DNA of 64,000 bases from Betaproteobacteria bacterium UBA1934 (GTDB lineage Bacteria; Pseudomonadota; Gammaproteobacteria; Burkholderiales; Rhodocyclaceae): NCBI GenBank assembly GCA_002337055.1, contig DDFG01000004.1, forward strand, positions 988,644 to 1,052,643, given 5' to 3'. Under the pieces are notes generated by a model. The model saw only the letters and a program-made list of their open reading frames with translations, ran no database searches and was not told the origin of the DNA. Below, piece by piece: positions 50,595-60,332 of the stretch; the stretch's first letter is position 1; each line of letters opens with the position of its first letter. A program made the position numbers and the translations under genes.

Positions 50595-52391
50595 ATGCGA
50601 CACGCCTCCCTCTCCTCACCGGCCGACGCCGGCAAACTGCACGCATGGCGAACGATCGCCACCCTGCTTCCCTATCTCTGGCACTATCGCTGGCGCGTGG
50701 CGCTGGCCATGGCGGCGCTGATTGCGGCCAAGATGGCCGGAGTCGGCCTGCCGATGCTGTTCAAGGCAATGATCGATGGTTTTTCCGAGCCGGACCGCTT
50801 GCTCACCCTGCCGGTGCTGTTGCTGGTGCTGTATGGCAGTGTCCGACTGGCGGGATCGCTCTTCACCGAATTGCGGGAAATTCTGTTTGCCCGGGTCACA
50901 CAGCGCGCGGTACGCCATATCGCGCTGGAGGTCTTCCGCCATCTGCATTCACTCTCGCTGCGCTTTCACCTTGAACGCCAGACCGGCGGTGTATCGCGCG
51001 ATATCGAAAGAGGCAGCAAGGCGATCGCCAGCCTGATCGGCTACACCTTGTACTCCATCCTGCCGACGCTGGTCGAGGTGGGGTTGGTGCTGGGCGTGCT
51101 GTTCGTGGCCTATGACTTCGGGTTTGTTGCGATCACCCTGGTTTCGCTGGTTTCGTACATCGTCTTCACCATCGTCGTCAGTAACTGGCGGATTCACATC
51201 CGGCGAGCAGTGAATGACACCGATTCCGCAGCCAATTCGCGTGCAGTGGACAGCCTGCTCAACTACGAAACCGTGAAGTACTTCAATAACGAGCATTTCG
51301 AGGCGGCGCGCTATGACGAGCAGATGGCACATTGGGAAGACGCGGCCACCCGGAGCCAGACAACCCTCTCCATGCTGAACATCGGGCAGCAAACCATCAT
51401 CGCGCTGGGTGTGACCGCGATGATGTGGCGAGCGGCGCAAGGCGTTGTGGACGGACGCATGACGCTGGGCGATCTGGTCCTGGTGAACGCCTTTTTGCTC
51501 CAGCTATACATTCCGCTCAACTTTCTCGGTGTGGTCTACCGCGAAATCCGCCAGGCCTTGACCGACATCGAGCGCATGTTCAATCTGCTGTCGGCACATC
51601 GCGAAATCGCCGATGCGCCAGACGCTCGTGAGCTGCCGCCGGGCCAGTTGCAGGTCAATTTCGCCCGCGTCGAGTTCGCCTACGAGGCGGCTCGCCCAAT
51701 ACTGCGCAACGTCGATTTCACCATAGCGCCAGGGCGTACGCTGGCCGTAGTCGGCCATTCCGGGGCAGGCAAATCAACGCTCGCGCGTCTGCTGTTCAGG
51801 TTCTACGACGTCACTGGCGGGGCAATCCTGATCAACGGCATCGATCTGCGCCGCTTGAAGCAATCCAGCCTGCGCGCCGCCATTGGGATCGTCCCGCAGG
51901 ATACAGTGCTGTTCAACGACAATATCTTCTACAACATCCAGTACGGCCGGCCCGAGGCAACCCGGGATGAGGTGTTCGCAGCAGCCAGGGCCGCCCAGTT
52001 GCACGAATTCATCGAATCCTTGCCGCAAAAATACGAGACGCGGGTTGGCGAACGCGGACTCAAGCTTTCCGGTGGCGAAAAACAACGCGTTGCAATCGCG
52101 CGTGCCCTCTTGAAGAATCCACCCATCCTGGTATTCGACGAGGCAACCTCGGCACTCGATTCGCACACCGAAAAAGCAATTCAGGGCCAACTCGAACTGG
52201 CCGCGCGAGGTCGTACCACCCTGGTCATCGCACACCGACTGTCGACCGTGATGAACGCTGACGACATCCTGGTGATGCAGGAGGGGCATGTCGTCGAGCG
52301 AGGCACGCACGCGGCACTGCTCGCTGTTGGCGGCGTTTACGCGGGCATGTGGGCTATTCAGCAGCAGGAAAGCAACGCTTCCCCAGGATAG
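50595..52391 (+). CDS. Atm1-type ABC exporter (permease-ATPase half transporter)
   Basis: This 598-residue protein has six membrane helices (about 25-310) and an ATPase domain with GHSGAGKST, LSGGEKQR, ILVFDEATS and the His switch in VIAHRLS. The segment DSLLNYETVKYFNNE is the signature of Atm1/HMT1 exporters, which move glutathione-derived iron-sulfur or heavy-metal conjugates. A homodimer is expected. It is divergent from the FadL gene, with 193 bases between them. Confidence 0.92.
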   Translation: MRHASLSSPADAGKLHAWRTIATLLPYLWHYRWRVALAMAALIAAKMAGVGLPMLFKAMIDGFSEPDRLLTLPVLLLVLYGSVRLAGSLFTELREILFARVTQRAVRHIALEVFRHLHSLSLRFHLERQTGGVSRDIERGSKAIASLIGYTLYSILPTLVEVGLVLGVLFVAYDFGFVAITLVSLVSYIVFTIVVSNWRIHIRRAVNDTDSAANSRAVDSLLNYETVKYFNNEHFEAARYDEQMAHWEDAATRSQTTLSMLNIGQQTIIALGVTAMMWRAAQGVVDGRMTLGDLVLVNAFLLQLYIPLNFLGVVYREIRQALTDIERMFNLLSAHREIADAPDARELPPGQLQVNFARVEFAYEAARPILRNVDFTIAPGRTLAVVGHSGAGKSTLARLLFRFYDVTGGAILINGIDLRRLKQSSLRAAIGIVPQDTVLFNDNIFYNIQYGRPEATRDEVFAAARAAQLHEFIESLPQKYETRVGERGLKLSGGEKQRVAIARALLKNPPILVFDEATSALDSHTEKAIQGQLELAARGRTTLVIAHRLSTVMNADDILVMQEGHVVERGTHAALLAVGGVYAGMWAIQQQESNASPG

Positions 52392-52503
52392 GCGGCTGTA
52401 ACGCCGGCAATCTCCGCCTCACTGTTTCCTTCGTGTTAGCATTTTGCAAACCCAACTGGAGGATATGCATCCCGCGCCGTGAGGCGGGCATGCCATCGCA
52501 GTC

Positions 52504-54063
52504 ATGAGAGGCGACTTGCAGAAATTGCGCGTGCTCGCGGTCGACGACAACCGCACCAATCTACACATCCTGAGCGTCTTCCTGAAGCGACTGGGCCACG
52601 AGGTAGTCCTGGCGGAAAACGGTCAGGAGGCGCTGGACTGCTTCGCTGAGCGTCGCCCGGACCTGATCCTGCTTGACATCATGATGCCGGGACTCAATGG
52701 TTTTGAGGTGGCGCGTCGCCTGAAGGCGCAGACCACCGACACCTGGGTTCCCATCATTTTCCTCTCGGCACTCAATCGTGACGAAAATCTGGTAGAAGGG
52801 TTGGAAGCCGGCGGCGACGACTACATGACGAAGCCGATCAACTTCGTCGTCCTCGAAGCAAAGATGCGCTCGATGCAACGCTCGCTGTCACTGCAGCAGC
52901 GCGCGACCGAATCGTTGAAGCGGCTCCAGGCAATTTCCGACAACGTCATGGAGGCCATCGTCACCATCGACACACGCGGTCGCATCGTTGCCTGCAATTC
53001 AGCTTCCGAACGGCTGTTCGGCTGGCTGGCCGCCGAACTGATCGGGCAGGATGTCAGCATGCTGGTACCGGAGCCCCATCGAAGCCTACACGCGCAATAT
53101 GTGGCAGACTATCTGCATGGTGGCCCGGCGCACATTATCGGCCGCGAGCGCGAGGTGGAGGCACAACGGCGGGACGGCAGCCGGTTTTTTGCCGAACTCG
53201 GGGTTACCGAGGTGCACCTCGACAACTCTCGGCTGTTCATCGGCGTCATCCGCGATGTCAGCGAGCGTCACCGTATCGAACGCCAGTTACGCGACAACGC
53301 CGAGCAGCTTCAGGCGTATTACGACCTGACCCAGACCGAACAATCTCTGGCCATGGGGCTAATGCAAAAGCAACTGCACCGCTCTGGATTGCGCGACCCG
53401 GCCTTGCAGTACACCGTGATTCCCGCAGAGCATTTCAGTGGCGACGTGGTCGCCGCTGCGCGTTCACCGGAAGGTCGGCTGTACGCCATGCTCGCCGACG
53501 CGACCGGGCACGGCCTCACCGCCGCGATCAGCGTGCTGCCCATACTGGCGCTGTTCTACCGGATGACTAAATACAACCGCTCGGTGGGCGAAATTGTCAG
53601 CGAACTGAATCATCAGTTGCGCGAATCGATGCCGGTCGGGCGATTTGTCGCGCTCACCTTGCTTTGCCTCGATTGCAAACAGTGCGCAGGAGAAATATGG
53701 GTTGGCGGCACCCCTTCCGTTTTTCTGCTAGATCGCGCCGGCAACACCGTTGGCACCTTTGCCTCCACCCAGTTGCCACTGGGAATCGTTGCCAACGACA
53801 CGTTGGATTGCCAATCGAGATCATTTGCCTGGCAGCCTGGACACCAGATGCTGTTGTTCTCCGATGGTTTCCCGGAGTGCGCCAGCCCTTGCGGCGTCGC
53901 GCTTGGCGAAACCCGCATTCTGGAGGCGGTCGCCCACGTCAGCCCGGACCAGCGATTCAACGCACTGACCGGACTGTTGGGGTGCCATCTTGACGGGGGA
54001 CAAGCACGGGACGACGTCTCGATCATGCTGATCACCTGTGCAGAAAAGATGCCGAGGTCGTAA
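52504..54063 (+). CDS. Response regulator with REC, PAS and PP2C (SpoIIE-type) domains
   Basis: This 519-residue protein has a receiver domain (about 8-125; VLAVDDN, phospho-Asp in ILLDIMMPGLNG, Lys in DDYMTKPI), a PAS domain (about 140-260; IVTIDTRGRIVACNSASERLFG) and a PP2C-type Ser/Thr phosphatase (about 295-515; GDVVAAARSPEG, LADATGHGLTAA, LLLFSDG-like MLLFSDGFPE, ARDDVSIML). Such proteins often act on anti-sigma/anti-anti-sigma switches. No kinase or STAS partner is adjacent. It ends on the terminator shared with the ribosomal operon. Confidence 0.9.
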   Translation: MRGDLQKLRVLAVDDNRTNLHILSVFLKRLGHEVVLAENGQEALDCFAERRPDLILLDIMMPGLNGFEVARRLKAQTTDTWVPIIFLSALNRDENLVEGLEAGGDDYMTKPINFVVLEAKMRSMQRSLSLQQRATESLKRLQAISDNVMEAIVTIDTRGRIVACNSASERLFGWLAAELIGQDVSMLVPEPHRSLHAQYVADYLHGGPAHIIGREREVEAQRRDGSRFFAELGVTEVHLDNSRLFIGVIRDVSERHRIERQLRDNAEQLQAYYDLTQTEQSLAMGLMQKQLHRSGLRDPALQYTVIPAEHFSGDVVAAARSPEGRLYAMLADATGHGLTAAISVLPILALFYRMTKYNRSVGEIVSELNHQLRESMPVGRFVALTLLCLDCKQCAGEIWVGGTPSVFLLDRAGNTVGTFASTQLPLGIVANDTLDCQSRSFAWQPGHQMLLFSDGFPECASPCGVALGETRILEAVAHVSPDQRFNALTGLLGCHLDGGQARDDVSIMLITCAEKMPRS

Positions 54064-54090
54064 AAAAAGCCGGGCACTTAGCCCGGCTTT
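54062..54090 (-). terminator. Terminator of the ribosomal alpha operon (bidirectional)
   Basis: A 10-base-pair stem (AAAGCCGGGC/GCCCGGCTTT) with a 5-base loop is followed on the minus strand by a T-run, 20 bases after rplQ. On the plus strand it can also end the PP2C gene transcript, with a shorter T stretch. Confidence 0.92.
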
Positions 54091-54109
54091 CTAGCTTGAG
54101 CGCGAGAGA

Positions 54110-54508
54110 TTACGAGGCGCTGTCGTCCACTTCCACCGGTTCCGTCGGTTCCGGGCGATCGACCAGCTCGACAAAGGCCATCGGCGCATTGTCGCCATTC
54201 CGGAAACCGCACTTCAGAATGCGCAGGTAGCCACCCGGACGAGCGGCGTAGCGCGGGCCGATTTCAGCAAACAGCTTGACGACGATATCGCGGTCACGCA
54301 GACGATCAAAGGCCAGACGCTTGTTGGCCAGCGACGGGGTCTTGCCAAGAGTGATCATCGGTTCGACCACACGGCGCAATTCCTTGGCCTTGGGCAGTGT
54401 GGTCTTGATCGCTTCGTGACGGAGCAGCGAAACGGTCATGTTGCGCAGCATTGCCAAACGATGGCTGCTGGTACGGTTGAGTTTGCGAAGTCCCAAACGG
54501 TGACGCAT
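54110..54508 (-). CDS. rplQ: 50S ribosomal protein L17
   Basis: This 132-residue protein begins MRHRLGLRKLNRTSSHRLAM, the conserved start of bacterial L17, and has the usual core RNMTVSLLRHEAIKTTLPKA. It binds 23S rRNA near the exit tunnel. It is the last gene of the alpha operon. Confidence 0.98.
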   Translation of the reverse strand: MRHRLGLRKLNRTSSHRLAMLRNMTVSLLRHEAIKTTLPKAKELRRVVEPMITLGKTPSLANKRLAFDRLRDRDIVVKLFAEIGPRYAARPGGYLRILKCGFRNGDNAPMAFVELVDRPEPTEPVEVDDSAS

Positions 54509-54567
54509 GGTTAATCCTTTCTATGTTCTGCAGGCGTCCCTTGACTGCCGCGGTCGGAAAAGGCCGA

Positions 54568-55542
54568 TCAGGCCTTTTCCATACCGGCCGGCGGCCAGTT
54601 CTCGAGTTTCATGCCAAGGGTCAGGCCGCGCGAGGCGAGCACTTCCTTGATCTCGTTGAGCGACTTGCGACCCAGGTTGGGGGTCTTCAGAAGCTCGTTT
54701 TCGGTGCGCTGAATCAGGTCGCCGATATAGTAGATGTTCTCGGCCTTCAGGCAGTTCGCGGAACGAACCGTCAGCTCGAGATCATCCACTGGACGCAGGA
54801 GAACCGGATCGACCTGCGCCGGCTTGGAAGCCTCCACCGCAGGTGCGGTGCCTTCCAGATCGGCGAAGACCGACAGCTGTTCCATCAGCACGCGAGCAGC
54901 GTAGCGGATGGCTTCTTCCGGTTCGACGACACCATTGGTCTCGATTTCCATGATCAGCTTGTCAAGGTCGGTGCGCTGTTCAACACGGGCAGCTTCGACG
55001 CTGTAGGCCACTCGACGAATCGGGCTGAACGAAGCGTCCAGCACCAATTTGCCGATGGTTTTGGCGTCGCCCAGATTACGCACGTTGCCAGGCACATAGC
55101 CACGGCCCTTTTCCACCTTGATCTCCATGGCCAGCTTGCCGCCGGCAGAGAGGTTGGCGATCACGTGTTCCGGATTGATCAGCTCGACGTCGTGCGGCAG
55201 GTCGATGTCGCCGGCACGAACCGGACCGGCGCCTTCCTTGGCGAGATTCAGCGTGACGGAATCGCGGCCATGCAGCTTGAACACGACACCCTTCAGGTTG
55301 AGAAGGATGTTGACCACATCCTCTTCGACACCTTCAATGGTGGAGTACTCGTGCAGCACGCCGTCAATGGTCACTTCCGTCGGCGCGTAGCCGGGCATGG
55401 ACGACAGCAGGATGCGACGCAGCGCGTTGCCGAGGGTGTGACCGTAGCCGCGTTCGAACGGCTCCATGACCACCTTGGCTTCCACGGGCGAGGCACTTTG
55501 CACGTCGATGATGCGCGGTTTCAGAAGTCCACTGCTTTGCAT
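54568..55542 (-). CDS. rpoA: RNA polymerase alpha subunit
   Basis: This 324-residue protein has the N-terminal assembly domain (EPFERGYGHTLGNALRRILLSSMPG) and the C-terminal DNA- and activator-binding domain (ELTVRSANCLKAENIYYIGDL). Length and order match betaproteobacterial RpoA. It lies between rpsD and rplQ. Confidence 0.99.
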   Translation of the reverse strand: MQSSGLLKPRIIDVQSASPVEAKVVMEPFERGYGHTLGNALRRILLSSMPGYAPTEVTIDGVLHEYSTIEGVEEDVVNILLNLKGVVFKLHGRDSVTLNLAKEGAGPVRAGDIDLPHDVELINPEHVIANLSAGGKLAMEIKVEKGRGYVPGNVRNLGDAKTIGKLVLDASFSPIRRVAYSVEAARVEQRTDLDKLIMEIETNGVVEPEEAIRYAARVLMEQLSVFADLEGTAPAVEASKPAQVDPVLLRPVDDLELTVRSANCLKAENIYYIGDLIQRTENELLKTPNLGRKSLNEIKEVLASRGLTLGMKLENWPPAGMEKA

Positions 55543-55575
55543 GGGCTATCCTTTTTTGTTGTCGGACAACGCCGA

Positions 55576-56205
55576 TTACTTCGAATAAAGTTCGATGACC
55601 AGACCTTCGTTGAGGGTGGCCGGCAGCTCTGCGCGTTGCGGCAGCGCCTTGAACGTACCCTTGCCTTCCTTCACGTCGACCGACAGCCACTCCGGGAACC
55701 CCCGCGACTCGGCGGCTTCCAGCGCAGCCTTGACACGCAGGGTGCTGCGAATACGCTCGGTCACCTGAACGACGTCACCCGGCTTGACCTGAAAGGACGG
55801 AATGTTGACGCGCTTGCCATTGACCAGAACGCCGTTGTGACGGACGACCTGGCGTGCTTCGGCGCGAGAACCACCGAAACCCATGCGGTAGGCAACGGAA
55901 TCCAGACGGGATTCGAGCAGCTGCAGCAGGTTTTCGCCGGTCTGGCCCTTCTTCTGTTCAGCCTTGAAGAAGGTCTTGCGGAACTGACCTTCCAGCACGC
56001 CATAGACACGACGGATCTTCTGCTTGGCACGCAGGTGAACGCCGTAATCGGACAGGCGGGCGCCTGATTTCTGGCCGTGCTGACCGGGCGCGTAGGAGCG
56101 GCGCTCGATAGCGCACTTGTCGGTGTAACACTTTTCGGCCTTCAGGAAGAGCTTTTCGCCTTCGCGACGGCACTGACGGCATTTCGGATCGAGATTACGA
56201 GCCAC
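55576..56205 (-). CDS. rpsD: 30S ribosomal protein S4
   Basis: This is a 209-residue S4 with the N-terminal motif CRREGEKLFLKAEKCYTDKC, here with zinc-ligand-type cysteines (CRQC, KC, KC), and the S4 RNA-binding domain (SRAEARQVVRHNGVLVNGKRVN). S4 nucleates 30S assembly and, in E. coli, represses translation of the alpha operon. Confidence 0.99.
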   Translation of the reverse strand: MARNLDPKCRQCRREGEKLFLKAEKCYTDKCAIERRSYAPGQHGQKSGARLSDYGVHLRAKQKIRRVYGVLEGQFRKTFFKAEQKKGQTGENLLQLLESRLDSVAYRMGFGGSRAEARQVVRHNGVLVNGKRVNIPSFQVKPGDVVQVTERIRSTLRVKAALEAAESRGFPEWLSVDVKEGKGTFKALPQRAELPATLNEGLVIELYSK

Positions 56206-56217
56206 TTGTCTTTCTCC

Positions 56218-56607
56218 TTAGATGCGGCGCTTCTTGGACGGACGGCAGCCGTTGTGCGGCATCGGCGTCACGTCGGTGATCGCGGTGATCTTCATGCCCA
56301 GGGCGTTCAACGCACGAACAGAAGATTCGCGGCCGGGGCCGGGGCCCTTGATGCGAACTTCCAGATTCTTGACGCCACATTCCTGGGCCGCCTTGCCGGC
56401 AGCTTCAGCCGCCACCTGCGCCGCGAACGGGGTGGACTTTCTGGAGCCGCGGAAACCGGCGCCACCGGAAGTCGCCCACGACAGGGCATTGCCCTGGCGG
56501 TCGGTGATGGTGATGATGGTGTTGTTGAACGACGCGTGGATGTGGGCAATGCCCTCGGCGACGTTCTTCTTGACCTTTTTGCGGACTTTGGTTGCAGTCT
56601 TGACCAT
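56218..56607 (-). CDS. rpsK: 30S ribosomal protein S11
   Basis: This 129-residue S11 has the conserved ASFNNTIITITDRQGNAL and the C-terminal TPMPHNGCRPSKKRRI, part of the 30S platform. It begins 9 bases after rpsM. Confidence 0.99.
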   Translation of the reverse strand: MVKTATKVRKKVKKNVAEGIAHIHASFNNTIITITDRQGNALSWATSGGAGFRGSRKSTPFAAQVAAEAAGKAAQECGVKNLEVRIKGPGPGRESSVRALNALGMKITAITDVTPMPHNGCRPSKKRRI

Positions 56608-56616
56608 GATCTTTCC

Positions 56617-56979
56617 TTACTTCTTGCCAGCAATGGCCTTGCGCGGACCCTTGCGGGTACGGGCATTGGTACGGGTACGCTGACCGCGGCAGGGTAGACC
56701 CTTGCGGTGACGCAGACCACGATAGCAGCCGAGATCCATCAGGCGCTTGATGTTCATGGTCACTTCGCGACGGAGGTCGCCCTCAACCGTGAACTTGCCG
56801 ACTTCATCGCGCAGACGGTCCATGTCCGTATCGGACAGGTCCTTGATTTTAGTAGTACGAGCAATGCCAGCTGCGTCACAGATTTTCTGTGCGCGCGTCC
56901 GGCCGATGCCGAAAATCGCGGTCAACGCAATTTCGGCATGCTGATGGTTCGGAATGTTTACCCCAGCAATACGGGCCAT
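56617..56979 (-). CDS. rpsM: 30S ribosomal protein S13
   Basis: This 120-residue S13 starts MARIAGVNIPNHQHAEIALT and ends with the basic tail GQRTRTNARTRKGPRK that contacts tRNA in the P site. It begins 52 bases after rpmJ. Confidence 0.99.
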   Translation of the reverse strand: MARIAGVNIPNHQHAEIALTAIFGIGRTRAQKICDAAGIARTTKIKDLSDTDMDRLRDEVGKFTVEGDLRREVTMNIKRLMDLGCYRGLRHRKGLPCRGQRTRTNARTRKGPRKAIAGKK

Positions 56980-57031
56980 CTATTCACCCCAACGTGACAA
57001 AATTAAACGAAATCAAAATACGCACAGAACA

Positions 57032-57145
57032 TTAGCCCTGGCGCTGCTTGTGACGCGGGTCCTTGCAAATGATGCGAACCACGCCCTTGCGACGGATGAC
57101 CTTGCAATTGCGGCAGATGCGCTTCACAGAAGGTTGCACTCTCAT
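57032..57145 (-). CDS. rpmJ: 50S ribosomal protein L36
   Basis: This short gene encodes 37 residues, starting MRVQPSVKRICRNCKVIRRK and ending DPRHKQRQG. The zinc ligands CRNC...C...H (C11, C14, C27, H32) mark the zinc-binding form of L36. It lies between infA and rpsM, its usual place. Confidence 0.97.
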   Translation of the reverse strand: MRVQPSVKRICRNCKVIRRKGVVRIICKDPRHKQRQG

Positions 57146-57219
57146 GTTTCACTCCTCGTCTGCGGTGGGGAAAGCAGCCGTGATTTCCTTGCCCGCGGGT
57201 TATTGCGTAGAGAATTCTT

Positions 57220-57438
57220 TTACTTTGCCCGGAAAACGATCCGGGCCTTGCTTAAATCATAGGGGGTCAATTGCACCGTGACCTTGTCGCCTGGCAGGAT
57301 ACGAATGTAGTGCATGCGCATCTTGCCGGAGATAAAGCCATGGACAATGTGCCCGTTTTCCAACTTGACCTTGAAGGTCGCGTTCGGGAGGTTCTCAACC
57401 ACCTCCCCCTGCATCTCGATGACATCTTCCTTCGACAT
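57220..57438 (-). CDS. infA: Translation initiation factor IF-1
   Basis: This 72-residue OB-fold protein (MSKEDVIEMQGEVVENLPNA; GHIVHGFISGKMRMHYIRIL) is IF-1, which binds the A site of the 30S subunit. It lies between secY and rpmJ in this cluster, as in many betaproteobacteria. Confidence 0.98.
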   Translation of the reverse strand: MSKEDVIEMQGEVVENLPNATFKVKLENGHIVHGFISGKMRMHYIRILPGDKVTVQLTPYDLSKARIVFRAK

Positions 57439-57445
57439 GGCCGCC

Positions 57446-58771
57446 TTACTTGATCATGTTCGGAGAGCCCTTGAAGTTTGCCTTCTTGAGTAGGCTCTCA
57501 TACTGGTGTGACATCACATACGCCTGGACTTGCGACATGAAGTCCATGGTGACGACCACAATAATCAGCAGCGACGTACCGCCGAAATAGAACGGCACGT
57601 TCCACTTCAGGATCAGGAATTCCGGCAACAAGCACACCAGAGTGATGTAGCCGGCGCCGATCAGGGTCAAGCGCATCAGAATCTTGTCGATGTAGCGCGC
57701 GGTTTGTTCGCCCGGGCGGATACCCGGCACAAAGGCGCCGCTCTTCTTCAGATTGTCGGCAGTCTCCTTGGAATTGAAAACCAGGGCCGTGTAGAAGAAG
57801 CAGAAGAAAATGATCGCCACCGTGTAAAGAATCACGTAGATCGGCTGCCCAGGAGAGAGCGTCGCGGCGATATCCTTCAGGAACCGCATGGAATCGCCGG
57901 ACCCGAACCAGTTGCCCAGCGTGGCCGGGAACAAAATGATTGACGACGCGAAAATCGGCGGGATCACGCCCGACATATTCAACTTGAGCGGCAGGTGGGA
58001 GGACTGACCCCCATACACCTTGTTGCCGACCTGTCGCTTGGCGTAGTTCACCAGAATCTTGCGCTGCCCACGTTCGACGAACACAACGAAGGCAGTGACC
58101 ACCACAACCAGCGCACAGATGAACAGCGCCGTTAGCGCGTGCATCGCCCCCGTGCGGACCAGCTCGAAGAGGCCGCCAATGGCATTCGGCAAGCCGGCCG
58201 CGATACCCGCGAAGATGATGATTGAAATGCCGTTACCAATACCCCGTTCAGTAATCTGCTCGCCCAGCCACATCAGGAACATGGTTCCGGTCACGAGGGT
58301 AGACACCGTGGTCAGCCGGAACATAAAGCCGGGATCGGCCACAAGTCCTTGTTGAGCTTCAAGCGCAATCGCTATGCCCATGGCCTGGAACAACGCTAGG
58401 AAAACCGTGCCGTAGCGGGTGTATTGGGTGATTTTGCGCCGACCGGCTTCGCCTTCCTTTTTCAGGGCTTCGAGCTGCGGGCTGGCCACCGTCATCAACT
58501 GCATGATGATCGACGCAGAAATGTACGGCATGATACCCAGCGCGAAAATCGTGAAGCGCGACAGGGCGCCGCCGGAGAACATGTTGAACATACCCAGGAT
58601 GCCGCCCTGCTGCGACTTGAAGAGCTCGGCGAGCGCGTTCGGATCGATACCGGGCACGGGGATATGCGCCCCGATGCGGTACACGACCAACGCGCCCAAA
58701 AGGAACCACAGCCGGCGCTTGAGATCGCCGAACTTGCCGCCCTTGCCAACCGTATTCTGATTCGCTGCCAA
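57446..58771 (-). CDS. secY: Protein translocase subunit SecY
   Basis: This 441-residue channel has ten membrane helices and the SecY signatures YRIGAHIPVPGIDP and GIGNGISIIIFAGI. It forms the SecYEG translocon with SecE and SecG. I take the start as the TTG at 58771 (encoding Met-AANQNTVGKGG), because AGAGG lies about 9 bases upstream. An upstream TTG at 58789 is less likely. Confidence 0.96.
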   Translation of the reverse strand: MAANQNTVGKGGKFGDLKRRLWFLLGALVVYRIGAHIPVPGIDPNALAELFKSQQGGILGMFNMFSGGALSRFTIFALGIMPYISASIIMQLMTVASPQLEALKKEGEAGRRKITQYTRYGTVFLALFQAMGIAIALEAQQGLVADPGFMFRLTTVSTLVTGTMFLMWLGEQITERGIGNGISIIIFAGIAAGLPNAIGGLFELVRTGAMHALTALFICALVVVVTAFVVFVERGQRKILVNYAKRQVGNKVYGGQSSHLPLKLNMSGVIPPIFASSIILFPATLGNWFGSGDSMRFLKDIAATLSPGQPIYVILYTVAIIFFCFFYTALVFNSKETADNLKKSGAFVPGIRPGEQTARYIDKILMRLTLIGAGYITLVCLLPEFLILKWNVPFYFGGTSLLIIVVVTMDFMSQVQAYVMSHQYESLLKKANFKGSPNMIK

Positions 58772-58792
58772 CGCTCTCGCCTCTTGCAAAGA

Positions 58793-59227
58793 TTACTCGG
58801 CCACGGAGCCGCCAGCGGCTTCGATCGCGGCCTTGGCGCCCTTGGTGGCGCCAACGCCCTTCAGGACGACCTTGCGCTCGATGGTGCCGGACAGGATCAC
58901 CTTGGCAGACAGCGCATCTGCTGGGATGACGCCAGCCGCCTGGAGCGCCAGCAGATCAATTTCCTCGACTGGCAACAGCGCCAACTCGGACAGACGCACT
59001 TCGACGTTACGACCAGCCACCAGCGACTTGAAGCCGCGCTTCGGCAGACGACGCTGCAGCGGCATCTGACCGCCCTCGAAACCGACCTTGTGGAAGCCGC
59101 CGGAACGCGATTTCTGGCCCTTGTGGCCACGGCCACAGGTCTTGCCCAGGCCGGAACCGATGCCGCGACCGACGCGCTTGGCGGCGTGCGTGGCGCCCTC
59201 GGCGGGCTTGATGGTATTCAGACGCAT
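58793..59227 (-). CDS. rplO: 50S ribosomal protein L15
   Basis: This 144-residue L15 starts MRLNTIKPAEGATHAAKRVG and has the glycine-rich KTCGRGHKGQKSRSGG segment. The ATG at 59227, four bases after the rpmD stop, is used instead of the 59242 reading. Confidence 0.98.
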   Translation of the reverse strand: MRLNTIKPAEGATHAAKRVGRGIGSGLGKTCGRGHKGQKSRSGGFHKVGFEGGQMPLQRRLPKRGFKSLVAGRNVEVRLSELALLPVEEIDLLALQAAGVIPADALSAKVILSGTIERKVVLKGVGATKGAKAAIEAAGGSVAE

Positions 59228-59231
59228 GTTC

Positions 59232-59414
59232 TTAACCCTCACACTTCACAAGGTACGCGACCTTGTTGATCATGCCGCGCACGGCCGGAGTGTCTTCGAG
59301 TTCGGAGACACTGTTCAGCTTGCGCAGGCCGAGGCCACGCACAGTCGCGCGATGCGATTCCTTGGTGCCTATGAGGCTCTTGACGAGCTTCACCTTGATT
59401 TTCTTGTCAGCCAT
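59232..59414 (-). CDS. rpmD: 50S ribosomal protein L30
   Basis: This 60-residue protein (KKIKVKLVKSLIGTKESHRA; LGLRKLNSVSELEDTPAV) is the short bacterial L30. It follows rpsE by 5 bases. Confidence 0.98.
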   Translation of the reverse strand: MADKKIKVKLVKSLIGTKESHRATVRGLGLRKLNSVSELEDTPAVRGMINKVAYLVKCEG

Positions 59415-59419
59415 GTCGA

Positions 59420-59947
59420 TTACCCCAGGATCTCTTCGACGGACTTGCCGCGCTTGGCGGCGATTTCCGCCGGCGTGTTCATGGATTTGAGACCATGCAG
59501 CGTGGCACGCACGATGTTGTAGGGATTGGTCGAGCCATGCGCCTTCGCCACCACGTTCGTGATGCCGATGACTTCGAAGACCGCGCGCATGGCACCACCC
59601 GCGATGATGCCCGTGCCTTCCGGCGCCGGCTGTATCATCACGGAGGTAGCGCCGTGCTTACCCATCACCGTGTGATGAACGGAGCCGCCCTTGAGCTTGA
59701 CCTTAAACAAACGGCGCCGCGCTTCATCCATCGCCTTTTGTACGGCGACCGGAACTTCGCGGGCCTTGCCGCTACCCATGCCAACACCGCCATCGCCATC
59801 GCCAACCACTGTCAGCGCCGCGAAACCGAGAATACGACCACCCTTCACCACCTTGGTGACCCGGTTGATCGACACCATCTTTTCGCGCAGACCGTCGTCG
59901 CGCTCATCCGCCTGTTGCGGCTTCTTGTTTCTTTCAGGTTTAGCCAT
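59420..59947 (-). CDS. rpsE: 30S ribosomal protein S5
   Basis: This 175-residue S5 has the RNA-binding GLREKMVSINRVTKVVKGGR and the segment GTGIIAGGAMRAVFEVIGI. S5 contributes to decoding fidelity and mRNA unwinding at the entry tunnel. Confidence 0.99.
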   Translation of the reverse strand: MAKPERNKKPQQADERDDGLREKMVSINRVTKVVKGGRILGFAALTVVGDGDGGVGMGSGKAREVPVAVQKAMDEARRRLFKVKLKGGSVHHTVMGKHGATSVMIQPAPEGTGIIAGGAMRAVFEVIGITNVVAKAHGSTNPYNIVRATLHGLKSMNTPAEIAAKRGKSVEEILG

Positions 59948-59966
59948 TTTCTACCTCGTTGCCCGT

Positions 59967-60323
59967 TCAGAACTTCAGGCCGTTTTCACGGGCTGCCTCG
60001 GCCAGCGCCTTGACGCGGCCGTGGTATTGGAAACCGGAGCGGTCAAACGCCACTTGCTCGATGCCTGCCTGCTTGGCACGCTCGGCAATAAGCTTGCCCA
60101 CCGCGGTCGCCGCGGCGACATCGCCACCTTTTGCCGTATCTTTTTTGAAGCCCGGCTCCAGCGAAGAAGCCGCGGCCAGCACCTTGCCGCCACAGGCGGA
60201 GATAATCTGGGCGTAGATGTGGCAATTGCTGCGATTGACGCACAAACGAACAGCGTTGAGCTCGGCGATTTTGGCCCGGGTTTTGCGGGCACGGCGCAGA
60301 CGCGCTTGCTTTTTGTTAAACAT
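59967..60323 (-). CDS. rplR: 50S ribosomal protein L18
   Basis: This 118-residue L18 (KKQARLRRARKTRAKIAEL; VAFDRSGFQYHGRVKALAEA) binds 5S rRNA. It begins 9 bases after rplF. Confidence 0.98.
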   Translation of the reverse strand: MFNKKQARLRRARKTRAKIAELNAVRLCVNRSNCHIYAQIISACGGKVLAAASSLEPGFKKDTAKGGDVAAATAVGKLIAERAKQAGIEQVAFDRSGFQYHGRVKALAEAARENGLKF

Positions 60324-60332
60324 ATGCCACCC